A stretch of DNA of 64,000 nucleotides from Coleophoma eucalyptorum (taxonomy: Eukaryota > Ascomycota > Leotiomycetes > Helotiales > Dermateaceae). The DNA is taken from assembly GCA_026120035.1 (NCBI GenBank), contig JALRME010000003.1, forward strand, positions 1,736,001 through 1,800,000. The letters run 5' to 3'. Of the stretch, positions 53,977-64,000 are shown piece by piece. Position numbers and translations under genes: made by a program. Each line of letters starts with the position of its first letter. Positions within the stretch are counted from its first letter, which is position 1. Under the pieces are notes generated by a model. It was not told the origin of the DNA and did no database searches. It saw only the letters and a program-made list of their open reading frames with translations.

Positions 53977-55071
53977 ATGCCTGCCATCGCTGACCGAATG
54001 ACCCTCGGGGACATCATCGAGCAGTCCCCTCCGCTAAACCTCTCCGAACCATACGATGCGTCTTGGGTGTCGGGGAAAACGATCCTAATAACTGGCGGTG
54101 CTTCAGGGTTTGGGGAGGGCTTCTTCCGGAAGTGGGCAGATAATGGCGCGAATGTGATCATCAGTGACATCAACGATGCTCGCGGGAAGGCTCTGGTCGC
54201 CGAGGTGCGGAAGAAGACTGGCAATCACAACCACCATTATATCCATTGCGATGTAACGAATTGGCAGTCTCAGGTCGACCTTTTCCGGTCTGCAGCACAA
54301 TTGAGTCCGCACAAAGGCCTTGATGCTGTGGTTGCCAATGCTGGCATACCCGAAGCCCCCAGCGACTTCGAACGGCCATCGAACTTGGACGCGCAGGAGC
54401 CATCCAAGCCGAATCTCAAGACCTTCGAAGTCAACTTACTAGGTGTCTTATACACAGCGCATCTCGCATGCTTCTATCTTCCAAGGAACCCTCAATCGAA
54501 TAAAGCTAGTGCATCGTCGGTGCCAGGTCCTGGTCAGCGGGATCGTCATTTACTATTGATCAGTTCAGTGGCTGGCTTGAATCCGATCCCGGGCCAGCTT
54601 CTTTACGGTGTTTCGAAGCATGGTGTTGTGGGACTGTTCAGACAAATGCGCTCAACATCCTTCCAATCCGGCATACGTGTGAATGTGCTATGCCCTTATT
54701 TCATTGACACGCCGCTCATCCCGGCTGTAGGACGTGTCATCTTAGCTGGTGCCGCCGTTGGGAAGGCCGAAGATGTTGTTGATGCGGGAACACGATTCAT
54801 GGCGGACTCGAGAATCTGTGGCAGGGGCCTAGTCATTGGACCGAAGGTCAAGACTGATGAGAATGGAGAGCTCACACCTGTGTTGGCCGAAGACGGAAGT
54901 GGATCCGCAATTTGGGAATGCTATGCCGATGACTTTTTGGAAGTTGAGGCTTTTACTGCTAGAATGGTCCGGTTACTCAATGCAGTAGAGCTTTCTCGAG
55001 GGTGGGCTGGTTGGGCTGGTGATATGGTCAAGGCTTTCTTGTATCCTGTAAGGACCTGGTGGTCGAAATAA
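53977..55071 (+). CDS. Short-chain dehydrogenase/reductase
   Basis: Intronless, 364 aa, longer than most classical SDRs (about 250-300) because of N- and C-terminal extensions. It has the cofactor motif TGGASGFG at 39-46, DVTNW, the VVANAG strand, catalytic Ser in LLISSVAG and the YGVSK catalytic pair. After the Rossmann domain comes a C-terminal region with Trp-rich amphipathic segments (GWAGWAGDMVKAF) that may touch membranes. SDISD-like sequence after the second strand (IISDIND) suggests NAD preference. The substrate is unknown. It diverges from the MFS exporter, so a shared metabolite is conceivable but not shown. Confidence 0.88.
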   Translation: MPAIADRMTLGDIIEQSPPLNLSEPYDASWVSGKTILITGGASGFGEGFFRKWADNGANVIISDINDARGKALVAEVRKKTGNHNHHYIHCDVTNWQSQVDLFRSAAQLSPHKGLDAVVANAGIPEAPSDFERPSNLDAQEPSKPNLKTFEVNLLGVLYTAHLACFYLPRNPQSNKASASSVPGPGQRDRHLLLISSVAGLNPIPGQLLYGVSKHGVVGLFRQMRSTSFQSGIRVNVLCPYFIDTPLIPAVGRVILAGAAVGKAEDVVDAGTRFMADSRICGRGLVIGPKVKTDENGELTPVLAEDGSGSAIWECYADDFLEVEAFTARMVRLLNAVELSRGWAGWAGDMVKAFLYPVRTWWSK

Positions 55072-55406
55072 CCACGGTGTTGCAAATCATGTCGTTGTTC
55101 AATATTCGGTAAGCATTATCACGTACAGGCCAGCATAATATTATTCGCTACGCCATATATTTAGAAGTATTCATATAGATCCACATTCAATGTTAGAGTA
55201 TCTTGGTTGAAGGTGTCTTTTTCCCCGCGAAATTGTCCTTGGTTGATCACGGCTCTCACATTCGCATCCCAGAGAATCGCACTTGCCGAGGATAGTGGCA
55301 ATCAATGCACTTCCCAAGGATTTCACTTATCAAAAGCCCATCCACACAAACAAACCGGTCAAAAACACCACATGCTGCACTTGCTGCACTGATCATAATA
55401 TTCAGC
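55072..55406. other. Intergenic between SDR and esterase-like gene
   Basis: 335 bp, same-strand neighbours. It should contain the SDR terminator region and the promoter of the next gene; no discrete element was identified. Confidence 0.4.
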
Positions 55407-56809
55407 ATGGAAGGATCCAGGTCCCATTCTCGCGATGCCATGTCCGATACTGGCCAGGGTCGGTCCTTCAATGCCATCACCTGGTCATCTATTCGGAGAT
55501 TCTCTCATCAGACACGCTTCTCCTCACTACGTGGGACTCGTACCAAGTACGCAACAGTCGGCTTCTTATCCTTTCTGCTCGGGACTTTGTTCTTCTTCAA
55601 TGGATCCAGGAGTCATAACCCTTCACTTGCACAAAAAATGGTGGATTTGCATGTTCCTACTATCGTAAAGAAGTAATCTTCATTGATGCTCATAGTAATG
55701 TACTGAAATTTGTAGGTGTTTGGGGCTGCTGGGAAAAGCATTCTCCCAAACTACTCGCAAAATGCTGCGGGCATTGCCACAGTTTCAAGCATAGACGATA
55801 CTTTCGCATCATACAAACACCGCAATGATTGCGATGTCTCATCCCAGGATCTGCACACAGCCTTCACGCCACTTTGCCACGACCGACTATCAATGGTCAC
55901 AGCGATGTCCTCTGGCGGGCGTGTTGGTATGAACGCCCCCTACATGCCCCGCGGCTGTGACATGAGATGGTTCAATTCTGAGGAAGTCTGTGAGATTTTG
56001 TCCCGCTTCGATAAGGTTGTCGTCGTGGGCGATTCGATGATGCGACATGTTGTTGGGAGCATCAACATCCTCGTGCGCAAAGATATCGGATATGGGGCTG
56101 TGACAGACTGGAATTTCTCGGCACAGGAGAGGTACTGCTTTCAAAGAATTCTTTTGCGAGGTATATGCTGATTTGGTAATAGGGAACAGTGCTTTTGTAA
56201 TGAGCAATTCGATGTCAAGGCCTGCTCCGTACAGGGGATCTACAAGACTTCTGATGTGCAATCCAAGGATCCGTCGAGCATCTCGTGTGTAAAGCCTATC
56301 AGCCTTCTAAGTAAGTTTAGATATCTATAATAGAAGCCTACAGCACTAATGTGGTACCAGTGGAAGAAATCATCCGCTTGCCAATCCCGCCAGATGAGCT
56401 TCGTCGCTTAAAATCTGACATCCTCCCAGAAACGAGCAAACCCATTGCCGTCATATTCGGTCACGGTCTCTGGAATAATCTAAACGTTCCCAAAACACTG
56501 GAATGGCTTGACATAATTGCAGAAGCTATTACGAATACAATCGGCAGCAAATGGAGCGGGCTCTTCGTGACTCCTAACGCCGCCGGTAAAGAAAAGGCAG
56601 ATGAGTGGCTTGTGAGCCAAGGAAATAAAGCATTGATGGTTTTTGAGGAGCAGGTTGGGATGGAAGCTCAAAAACGTGGAATTGAACACCTTGGGACTTG
56701 GAATATGAGTATTCAGGCTAGCAAGTATGACGGCGTACACCTTGATATGAAGGGGAACTTGGTCAAGGCTATGATGGTGTTGAATTGGTTAAATCTCCTG
56801 GAAGTCTAA
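55407..56809 (+). CDS. Type II membrane GDSL/PC-esterase-like protein
   Basis: Exons 55407..55672, 55739..56131, 56183..56310 and 56361..56809 give 1236 nt, 411 aa. A basic Ser-rich cytoplasmic tail leads to one membrane helix near 49-65 (ATVGFLSFLLGTLFFF), then a lumenal domain of the SGNH/PC-esterase type: nucleophile motif VVVGDSMMRH, a middle VIFGHGLWNNLN block and a final YDGVHLD Asp-x-x-His pair. Related proteins add or remove acyl groups on glycans in the Golgi. The first junction is uncertain: the acceptor may be at 55738 as used or at 55715 with another donor. Exons 2-4 are firm. Confidence 0.75.
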
Positions 56810-59130
56810 GTTGGTAGCTTTCTTTTGGAGCAGAGTGAGCGAATTACTGGCAGAAAAATTCCAGCGTAGGGTATTGAAACATCATTTATTTAGGTCTGCC
56901 ATGGAATGACTATACCCCAACATTGCACCGTAAATTCCTGTACCAGATCGTAACAATAGATTCCTATGAAATAATGACAATTCAGACTTGTGATATTTTC
57001 GCTCAGCTACGGGGTGTTATTTTGTAACACAAGAAATAAGTTTACTCGCATTCCGTGAATACTTGACAGCTTTTTGATGCGAATTGACCCCCCCCCCCAA
57101 CCACATTTTTCCAAGACCCAAGCTCCCTGCTGGCTTGCTTGCTAGCTTGCTTACTCGAAACCAATGCTCACTTCGAATACAGTGATTCTTTTTTCTTAGT
57201 TAAGAAAAGAACACCTATGAAGCAGAAGGAAAAAGACCTATGACTATAAATTTTTGTCCGCTCTCAGAATTCAAATTAAACTTAAATTTACCGAAACGAT
57301 GGCGGTATGACCCTCGGAACAGAATAGGAAATCTTCTACTTATTACTTAGTAGCTTTCGGTCGTTCCGTCGGGTACGATTTCTCCATGCTCGGCGGGAAA
57401 GGACATCTTGATAGACGATAGAGGGAAGAGACATAAAATTTAGTTTGATAAGTATAACTATGTTCGTAAGGCCTTCCAGAAGTGCTGGTTTCTATTAAGT
57501 TATTCTCTGGTGGTAATCACTTCCTCTATATCATTCTTAAATGATATTGGGTTTCATCTAATTATTCTTAGGTGGTATAGAATTTCAACCGATTATTCTT
57601 GTCTATACTCTAGCCTTCTATGTCTCCTATTATAGTGTTATACTATCTATTAGACTAGCCTTGAGTATCAAATATTTCTTAGCTATGTTTCTATAGGTGA
57701 TTGGAAATCTACTACAAATTTTATATTCTAATATTTATAGTGTATCTATAAGCCTCGCTACAGCCATCCTTACTAGTATAGTGAAAGAAATCAATTTTCC
57801 GGAAGGATTAGAGTCTACCTAGCTATCTTACGGTTGGAACTCAATATCTACATACAAATGCTCGAACTACGTTCAAGCGAGAATAGTAGCAAAGAGAGCT
57901 ATCGTACTAAACTTGTTGAAAGAAAGGGGTCATGTGATCTCGCGACAGGCACCTACATGTAAATAGACCTTTCAGGCAGACCTTCCATTCTACAATGTCA
58001 ATGTCAAGACCCTCAATTCTCACCCTCTCTATTGATCCCTTACATCGTTGCTTGTAACAAAACTTATAATACTTAAAGACACCACCGGAGTCGAATTGAT
58101 TTCAGTTGGTCTAATGATATTTTCTAAGTTTAGAGTATTAGGTTCTAGAGTATAGCCCTAGATAAAAATACGTACAATCCTCTACAATTCATATTCTATA
58201 ATGCTAGTAGGTAGATTACTACTATAGAATATTTCAAGCCTATAGTAATAATAAATAGTTGTTGTTGGTCTTTCGAAGATCGCGACTACGTATAATAGAG
58301 TGACTATACTTATACCCGCGCTAGATGGATTTTAATAGGATAATGGTTAGATGTTCGTGAGATTGTTATTAAATTATTTAGATACCGATACTGGGATAAT
58401 TTTGTACTAGACGCAACATTTGTTTATTTCTTTTGGGTTATTTTTCAAGTTTATAGCACTATGGAGATGGTAATATAGCATTATGTCGAATTCGACCTCT
58501 ATAATTTACCTAATGGGAGTGAAATCTTCCAAGGAAACACCTAAGGATAGCTGGATAACGCCACAGGCTTCGGCGGTATTGCTCTCGGTACCGATGACAT
58601 TAACGTTATAGAGATTGAATACTGAATTTGTAGCAAGTGTTTATAGTTAGATTCCGTCTAGCCATCCAGCCACAGACATGAAATCTTTTCCGTGAATGGT
58701 TGCAAAAATACGTTCGCCTCTGAATTTTACACGAAGACATTCTTATATAGTGCATATTTACTTTCAAGAGATAAAGAAACTGTTTACAGGAAGATGGATT
58801 GGATTTCTGTTATGGTTAATTTCTTACTAGAATAAGGTCATAGTGATAATCTAGTGATTAGGATGATTAGGATGATCACTGGATTACGAAGGTCTATAAA
58901 AGTAGAATAGCATTCCCTAGTCATTAGATCTTCATGTTCAACTCAAACTAAGTTCCTTAACTTATAGTAACGACTTTACACTAATTGCCTTGTGATACAC
59001 CTATGTCACCCGATTCCCTAGAGAAACAGTTCTCTAGTGACTGACGCCAACCACTGAGTACGATACTATACCTATAGTAAGGCACCGACCGTTAAATTGT
59101 GCTTCTCAGAGATTTTTTCCATTATTCCGT
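56810..59130. other. AT-rich gene-free tract
   Basis: About 2.3 kb with no ORF above 60 codons on either strand and abundant TA-rich words. A C-homopolymer run lies near 57090. This looks like heavily mutated repeat DNA, but I could not recognise an element, terminal repeat or target-site duplication. Confidence 0.5.
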
Positions 59131-59514
59131 TCAGCGTATATTCGAGCAGTACCTTTCTTTATACCACCCTTTGTACTCAATGGTATAAGGGTGTTCCCCG
59201 AGTCGCTTGGAAATTTCGGATTCTGCGGAAGGAGCGGCCAAATCACCAGGAAAATAAGGGTACTTTAGGACTATAGCCTTATCGACAAAGCCAATGTAGT
59301 GATTACTGCCAGTAGCGAAAATATGCTTGACACGCTTAGGATAATATGGGATAACGTGGATATCGGCTACTTCTTTGAAGAGGCTCACGGCCACCGTAAG
59401 ACAACGCAGGACATACATTGCCGTTTTCAAAGAAGAGTGTATTGAGGTTAGGGATGGCGTGCAGAATGAGATGCTAGAAAGAAAACAAGAGCAGCAAGAA
59501 GACATCTGAATCAT
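59131..59514 (-). pseudogene. Truncated protein-kinase-like N-terminal fragment
   Basis: The frame encodes a stretch like the N-lobe of fungal Ser/Thr kinases: RVKHIFATGSNHYIGFVD, then VLKYPYFPGDL with a VLKYP Lys-strand, then ISKRLGEHPYTIEYKGWYKE. It stops at 59131 with no catalytic loop downstream, only AT-rich DNA. The 5' part has no supported start. I read it as the relic of a kinase gene. Confidence 0.5.
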
Positions 59515-60178
59515 TAAGATATCTAAGCGAGCAATTCCGTAATCAGGAAATCGGAGTTTCCTAACTTAAGCAGAAACAAGACACACTGTAATTACCAAGC
59601 AGGAGAGTGTTTAGAGCGGCTAAACCTTGGAGTGAGAATTTTCCTAGCGTAGAATGACCTAAGTCTTTCAATTGCTTACTATTAATTCTTCTCTGAGCTA
59701 ACAAGCCAGCTATCAGTTTCATGACTCGAAGATAGAGAAGGAATCAAACGTAAGGGAAAGCAACAGGTATAAAGCGGAAAACCAGTATAATCACGTGATA
59801 ATATCAAGTTCACTTTGTGATTTGACAGGTTAAAAGGTGATGGTATTTCTAAGCAATAGAGCCTCTTTGGCTGACTAATTGCTTACAAATGGACGAGCCT
59901 GAGGCTGTGGAACGACGATTTACTGCCCAAATCGCAGACTGGCAACTTATTTAGGAATCCATAGATCAAGGTAACTCAACTTTCCAGCCACTGTGACTCA
60001 ATTCTAAACGGCTGTAGAGTACGGCTAATGCTATCAAGAGATTGCCTGACCTTAACTCACCTTCGAGGTGACGTGCAACAAATGCTTCTTATATTTATCC
60101 TTAGTACTTTATTCGAAATAGGACTGCCTGAAGGGCATATTTACATAAACGGGTGCATGCACATCGTATGACCTGAAT
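59515..60178. other. Intergenic region
   Basis: No gene is visible between the kinase relic and the 3' end of the NLR pseudogene. Confidence 0.4.
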
Positions 60179-60819
60179 TTAATCTAAAACTAAATCAAAC
60201 TTATGGCCCTCGTCATGTATTAGAGCCGCGTCTGTATTACACCTGAAACAAAGGTCATAAAAGCCGCAGTCCATGCAATTATGACGACTGCCATATATTC
60301 CCTGATTCGTTTGTTAGTTGATATTTCTGACATTACTGAACTACAACTTACATGATAACAAGAGCTACACCAGTAATATGAGCGTTCACCTCGACCGGTC
60401 ATTGGTAACACTGGGTCTGCTTCATTCACTATACCTTGATACCAAGAGACCAATGAATCTTTGTTGCAAAATATAGCTACGTCAAGCGGTGTCCAGCCTT
60501 TTTCATCTTTTCTGTGCAAATCAGCACCAAAATTGGCGAGTATTTGTATGGTCCGTAGGTTGCCATTTCGACAGGCCCAATGAAGGGCCGTCCAGCCGTA
60601 GGTATCTGAAGCGTTGACATCAACACCAGATTTTAAGATTACTTGGACCATTCTGTCCGAGCCGCTAGAGGCAGCAAAGTGAATAGCACAACAACCTTGC
60701 TTGTCTTTATAATTCCAATCAGGGACTTCAAGCGCGGTCAAGATAAAATCTATGATTGTATCATGGTTTCCTCGAATCGCGAGTTGTAGTAAAGTTCGAT
60801 CGCTGTAATCATGACTGAA

Positions 60820-62305
60820 AATATTAGCTTTATTTTCAAGGAGGAGCTTAAAAATGTATTCGTGTCCTCCATATGACGCAGCTTGGAGTGCATTGCCATA
60901 TTTACCACCCTGAGCATTGACATTGGCTTGCTGATCAATCAGAAGCTTGACGATGGATTCGTGTCCTCCATATGATGCAGCTTGGAGTGCATTACCATAT
61001 TCACCACCCTGAGCATTGATATTGGCTTGCTGATCAATCAGAAGCTTGACGATGGATTCGTGTCCTCTTACTGACGCAGCTTGGAGTGCATTGCCATATT
61101 CGCCACCCTGAGCATTGACATTGGCTTGTTGGTCAATCAGAAGCTTGACGATGGATTCGTATCCTCCTACTGACGCAGCTTGGAGTGCATTACCATATCT
61201 ACCACCCTGAGCATTGACATTGGCTTGTTGGTCAATCAGAAGCTTGACGATGGATTCGTGTCCTCTTACTGACGCAGCTTGGAGTGCATTGCCATATTCG
61301 CCACCCTGAGCATTGACATTGGCTTGTTGGTNNNNNNNNNNNNNNNNNNNNNNNNNNNNNNNNNNNNNNNNNNNNNNNNNNNNNNNNNNNNNNNNNNNNN
61401 NNNNNNNNNNNNNNNNNNNNNNNNNNNNNATCAATCAGAAGCTTGACGATGGATTCGTATCCTCCTACTGACGCAGCTTGGAGTGCATTGCCATATTCAC
61501 CACCCTGAGCATTGATATTGGCTTGCTGATCAATCAGAAGCTTCACGATGGGTTCGTGTCCTCCATTTGACGCAGCTTGGAGTGCATTACCAAAAGTACC
61601 GCCCTGAGCATTGACATTGGCTTGTTGGTCAATCAGAAGCTTGACGATGGATTCGTATCCTCCTACTGACGCAACTTGGAGTGCATTACCATATTCACCA
61701 CCCTGAGCATTGACATTGGCTTGCTTGTTAATCAGAAGCTTCACGATGGGTTCGTGTCCTCCATTTGTCGCAGCTTGGAGTGCATTACCATATCTACCAC
61801 CCTGAGCATTGACATTGGCTTGTTGGTCAATCAGAAGCTTGACGATGGATTCGTATCCTCCTACTGACGCAACTTGGAGTGCATTACCATATTCACCACC
61901 CTGAGCATTGACATTGGCTTGCTTGTTAATCAGAAGCTTCACGATGGGTTCGTGTCCTCCATTTGTCGCAGCTTGGAGTGCATTACCATATCTACCACCC
62001 TGAGCATTGACATTGGCTTGTTGGTCAATCAGAAGCTTGACGATGGATTCGTATCCTCCTACTGACGCAGCTTGGAGTGCATTGCCATATTCGCCACCCT
62101 GAGCATTGACATTGGCTTGCTGATCAATCAGAAGCTTGACGATGGATTCGTATCCTCCATATGACGCAGCTTGGAGTGCATTACCATATTTACCACCCTG
62201 AGCATTGACATTGGCTTGCTGATCAATCAGAAGCTTGACGATAGATTCGTATCCTCCATATGACGCAGCTTGGAGTGCATTGCCATATTTACCACCCTGA
62301 GCATT
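60820..62305 (-). repeat. 99-bp ankyrin-encoding tandem repeat array
   Basis: At least fourteen 33-residue units of the form NAQGG-x-YGNALQAAS, then GGxESIVKLLIDQQANV, are visible, nine before and five after the N gap. The units are nearly identical at DNA level. Two adjacent 198-bp dimers (61676-61873 and 61874-62071) appear identical, so recent dimer duplication or gene conversion is likely. True copy number is unknown because of the gap. Confidence 0.9.
61332..61429. other. Assembly gap (98 N)
   Basis: The gap falls inside the ankyrin array; flanking repeats imply a missing length of 97 plus a multiple of 99 rather than 98. Confidence 0.98.
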
Positions 62306-64000
62306 AATATCAGCGTGAGCCTCAATTAATCTTTTTACTACTTCATAGTGCCCCTTATAACATGCTGTCGTCAGTGGGTTACCGTATAGGCTTGTAGGAC
62401 TATTTAGGTCATTCCCTGTTTTAAGTTTCTTCTCTACAAATGAAATAATATTATGCTCTACCGCTAGATCAAATACGCTAACATTCATTTGGTAATAAGG
62501 ATATTGCTTTTGACTGGAATTTCTTATTTTTGTCCATGTTGATAGGGTGGAATTCTCATAAGAATCAAGCTTGACTAGCAGACTGCACTCTTCTTGATGC
62601 GTGCTCGCTGCCTCCTAGTGATCTATCCAATATGCTGTTCCATAAGAAATACCAGCTATCTCAGTAAGCTGTCTTATAGACATTGGACTCTAATCCAGGT
62701 ACTCCGCTCTTTGTAGGCTTCGAATACAGGCATTTAATATGAGGAGATGGCCACTTGCAGTTTCCTTGCGTTTGTATTTCTGGTATTCCTCGTTTTTCTG
62801 GATGAAATCTTGGACTGTGCGATGGATAAACTGAACGTGTCCTGTGCTAGGGATTGTCTCAATAAGTCCCCCACAACGGGCTTGGACTCGGCGGTTATAT
62901 GTTGAATCAGGCTGGAGATCTAGGCTTTCCTATGGTGATGGATTGTTTAGACCAAGCTTATAGATCGTCTGTAATTCAGATAGGGATAGTGACCGTTTAG
63001 CACTAAGAACCATTTCAAGCAGAATTTGCCCCTCTTCCAAGTGATCTGGCTTAATCCTGTTGACCATATATCTATAAAATTGCTTAAGATCTTGCGGCAT
63101 TTTCTCAACGGTATCTTCTATCTCTTGAATATCTCTCCTATATTGATTGATTTCACAAAGCTCGTTCAAAACTAGTTTTGCCTAAAGAAATATACTATCT
63201 GCTTGCTCTATGATCCTTTCAAGAAGTTTGTGATATCTTTTCTTGTTGCAAGTATCTTCCTCTACTATAAAATTCTTATCGAATGAATCTTGAATATATC
63301 GATTGATATCTTTTGCGTTATGTTGGTGCAAGGAGAACCCTTTGGCCTTCTGTAAAATGCTTACTATAGGCGCTTCTGGGCGACTCGAGCAGCATATTTT
63401 GATCCGCGGCCGTTGTTTGCTAGTCGTCTTAGCAAGCTCTTGGATAAAAGAAACAAGTTCTCTGGTTTTGTTACATTCATCAAGTGCGTCAAGAAAGAAA
63501 AAAATCTCGCCTTCAGGAGATATATCAGCCAGGATATTCCGAAGCATCTCGGCTAGTATTTCGTTATCCCAAGAGATAAACTTCAAACCAGTTCTTTCTA
63601 GGTCGGCCATCCTTTTTTGAAATTGAGGTAGAACATATTGAAAGGCGCCGGGATGCTTGTGAAGTAATTGCGTAAGAGTGGACCGAAAGAAGCCGTTCAT
63701 TGAATACTCGTTCTCTGACCTACGGCCATTGAAAAAGTATTTAATAATTAGCTTGTTTGTATCTTCCCTCTCCTTGAATTGCTTTATTATTTCCATTAGT
63801 ACAGTCGACTTGCCGCAGCCTGGCTTTCCTTGGATCCAGTATATTGGCGCTAGATCGTCTACCCAAGCTGAAAAGCCGATGTCTTCATCCCAAATCCAGG
63901 AGAATGTGTTTAATGAAGGTTCACCAACTGATATCTCTCTATTGTCCATTGAAGGGAATCTTAGGCTTTCTAAACATACTATTCATGGCCAATTCCAAAA

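Larger units (their letters stand above)
60179..64000 (-). pseudogene. NACHT - ankyrin array - ZZ zinc finger NLR, broken by four in-frame TAG codons; 5' end outside window
   Basis: From the right edge: NACHT NTPase with Walker A GKPGCGKST and Walker B FFFLDALDEC, sensor CCSSRPEAP, a helical domain (FIHRTVQDFIQK), a linker, then ankyrin repeats from about 62380, two diverged ankyrins (GWTALHWACRNGN) and, after a 50-nt intron (60302..60351), a ZZ-type finger (WCSSCYH, then CMDCGFYDLCFRC) ending at 60179. From 63949 down to the assembly gap the frame is continuous but interrupted by TAG at 63184, 62932, 62692 and 62617 (first base, minus strand). The first falls in IFL[stop]AKLVLNEL, where NACHT relatives have Trp. 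The gene begins beyond 64000, as sequence before the Met at 63949 (LESLRFPS) is family-like. The 98-N gap shifts frame by one base, an artefact of gap sizing. Confidence 0.8.

Noticed and set aside
61676..62065. Two identical plus-strand ORFs of 63 codons
   Set aside because: They are the complement of the duplicated ankyrin dimers, not genes.
1..64000. CRISPR arrays, bacterial promoters, ribosome binding sites, rRNA or tRNA genes
   Set aside because: Gene structure is eukaryotic; I found no tRNA-like B-box with a matching cloverleaf, though a covariance search could still find one.

Overview
The window looks like nuclear DNA of a filamentous ascomycete (Pezizomycotina). A leotiomycete is my best guess from the overall feel of the gene families, but I could not test it. 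The evidence is the many short introns of about 46-80 nt with GT(A/G)AGT donors and CTAAC/CTGAY-like branch sites, long disordered proteins, and fungal hallmark families: Sed5, CorA-like, ADAM with disintegrin, GH71, STAND/NLR proteins, and a CmcJ/AsaB-like oxidoreductase. I rebuilt splice structures by hand. Where a join is given, the exon lengths sum to a whole number of codons.

Layout. 0-14 kb is ordinary housekeeping territory: a GPI-type Ser/Thr-rich protein, an aldo/keto reductase, the Golgi syntaxin SED5, and two very long disordered ORFs that may be one gene. 14-25 kb is accessory: an intact alpha/beta-hydrolase-NB-ARC-TPR NLR-like gene, an inverted pair of broken copies of one unknown gene, a CorA-like membrane protein and a CmcJ-family oxidoreductase, followed by about 4 kb of AT-rich sequence without convincing genes. 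28-45 kb is rich in secretory enzymes: an ADAM metalloprotease, a 17-exon gene fusing a GH71 alpha-1,3-glucanase, six Cys-rich modules, an I9-like propeptide and an S8 (subtilisin) domain, a small gene made of two stand-alone I9-like domains, and a GH13 alpha-amylase. 45-57 kb is mostly ordinary: LIP2, a small secreted protein, a divergent HSP70-like protein with a signal peptide, a QDR-like MFS exporter divergent from an SDR, and a GDSL/PC-esterase-like type II membrane protein. 57-64 kb is an AT-rich, gene-poor tract with a kinase relic and a NACHT-ankyrin-ZZ NLR pseudogene. That pseudogene carries four in-frame TAG codons and an assembly gap inside a 99-bp ankyrin repeat array, and it runs off the right edge.

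How the parts relate. The most distinctive set is at 32-40.6 kb. The GH71/S8 fusion contains its own I9-like domain, and a signal-less protein with two more such domains is encoded just upstream on the same strand. All three I9 exons end at a phase-0 intron, and two of the three following exons begin with a Cys codon, which suggests exon duplication. A protease/inhibitor or effector/protection pair is a reasonable hypothesis, not a demonstrated function. The alpha-amylase about 4 kb further on could make a loose alpha-glucan neighbourhood with the GH71 domain. The two NLR-type genes, one intact and one decayed, lie in or beside repeat-rich DNA, as is common for fungal allorecognition-type genes.
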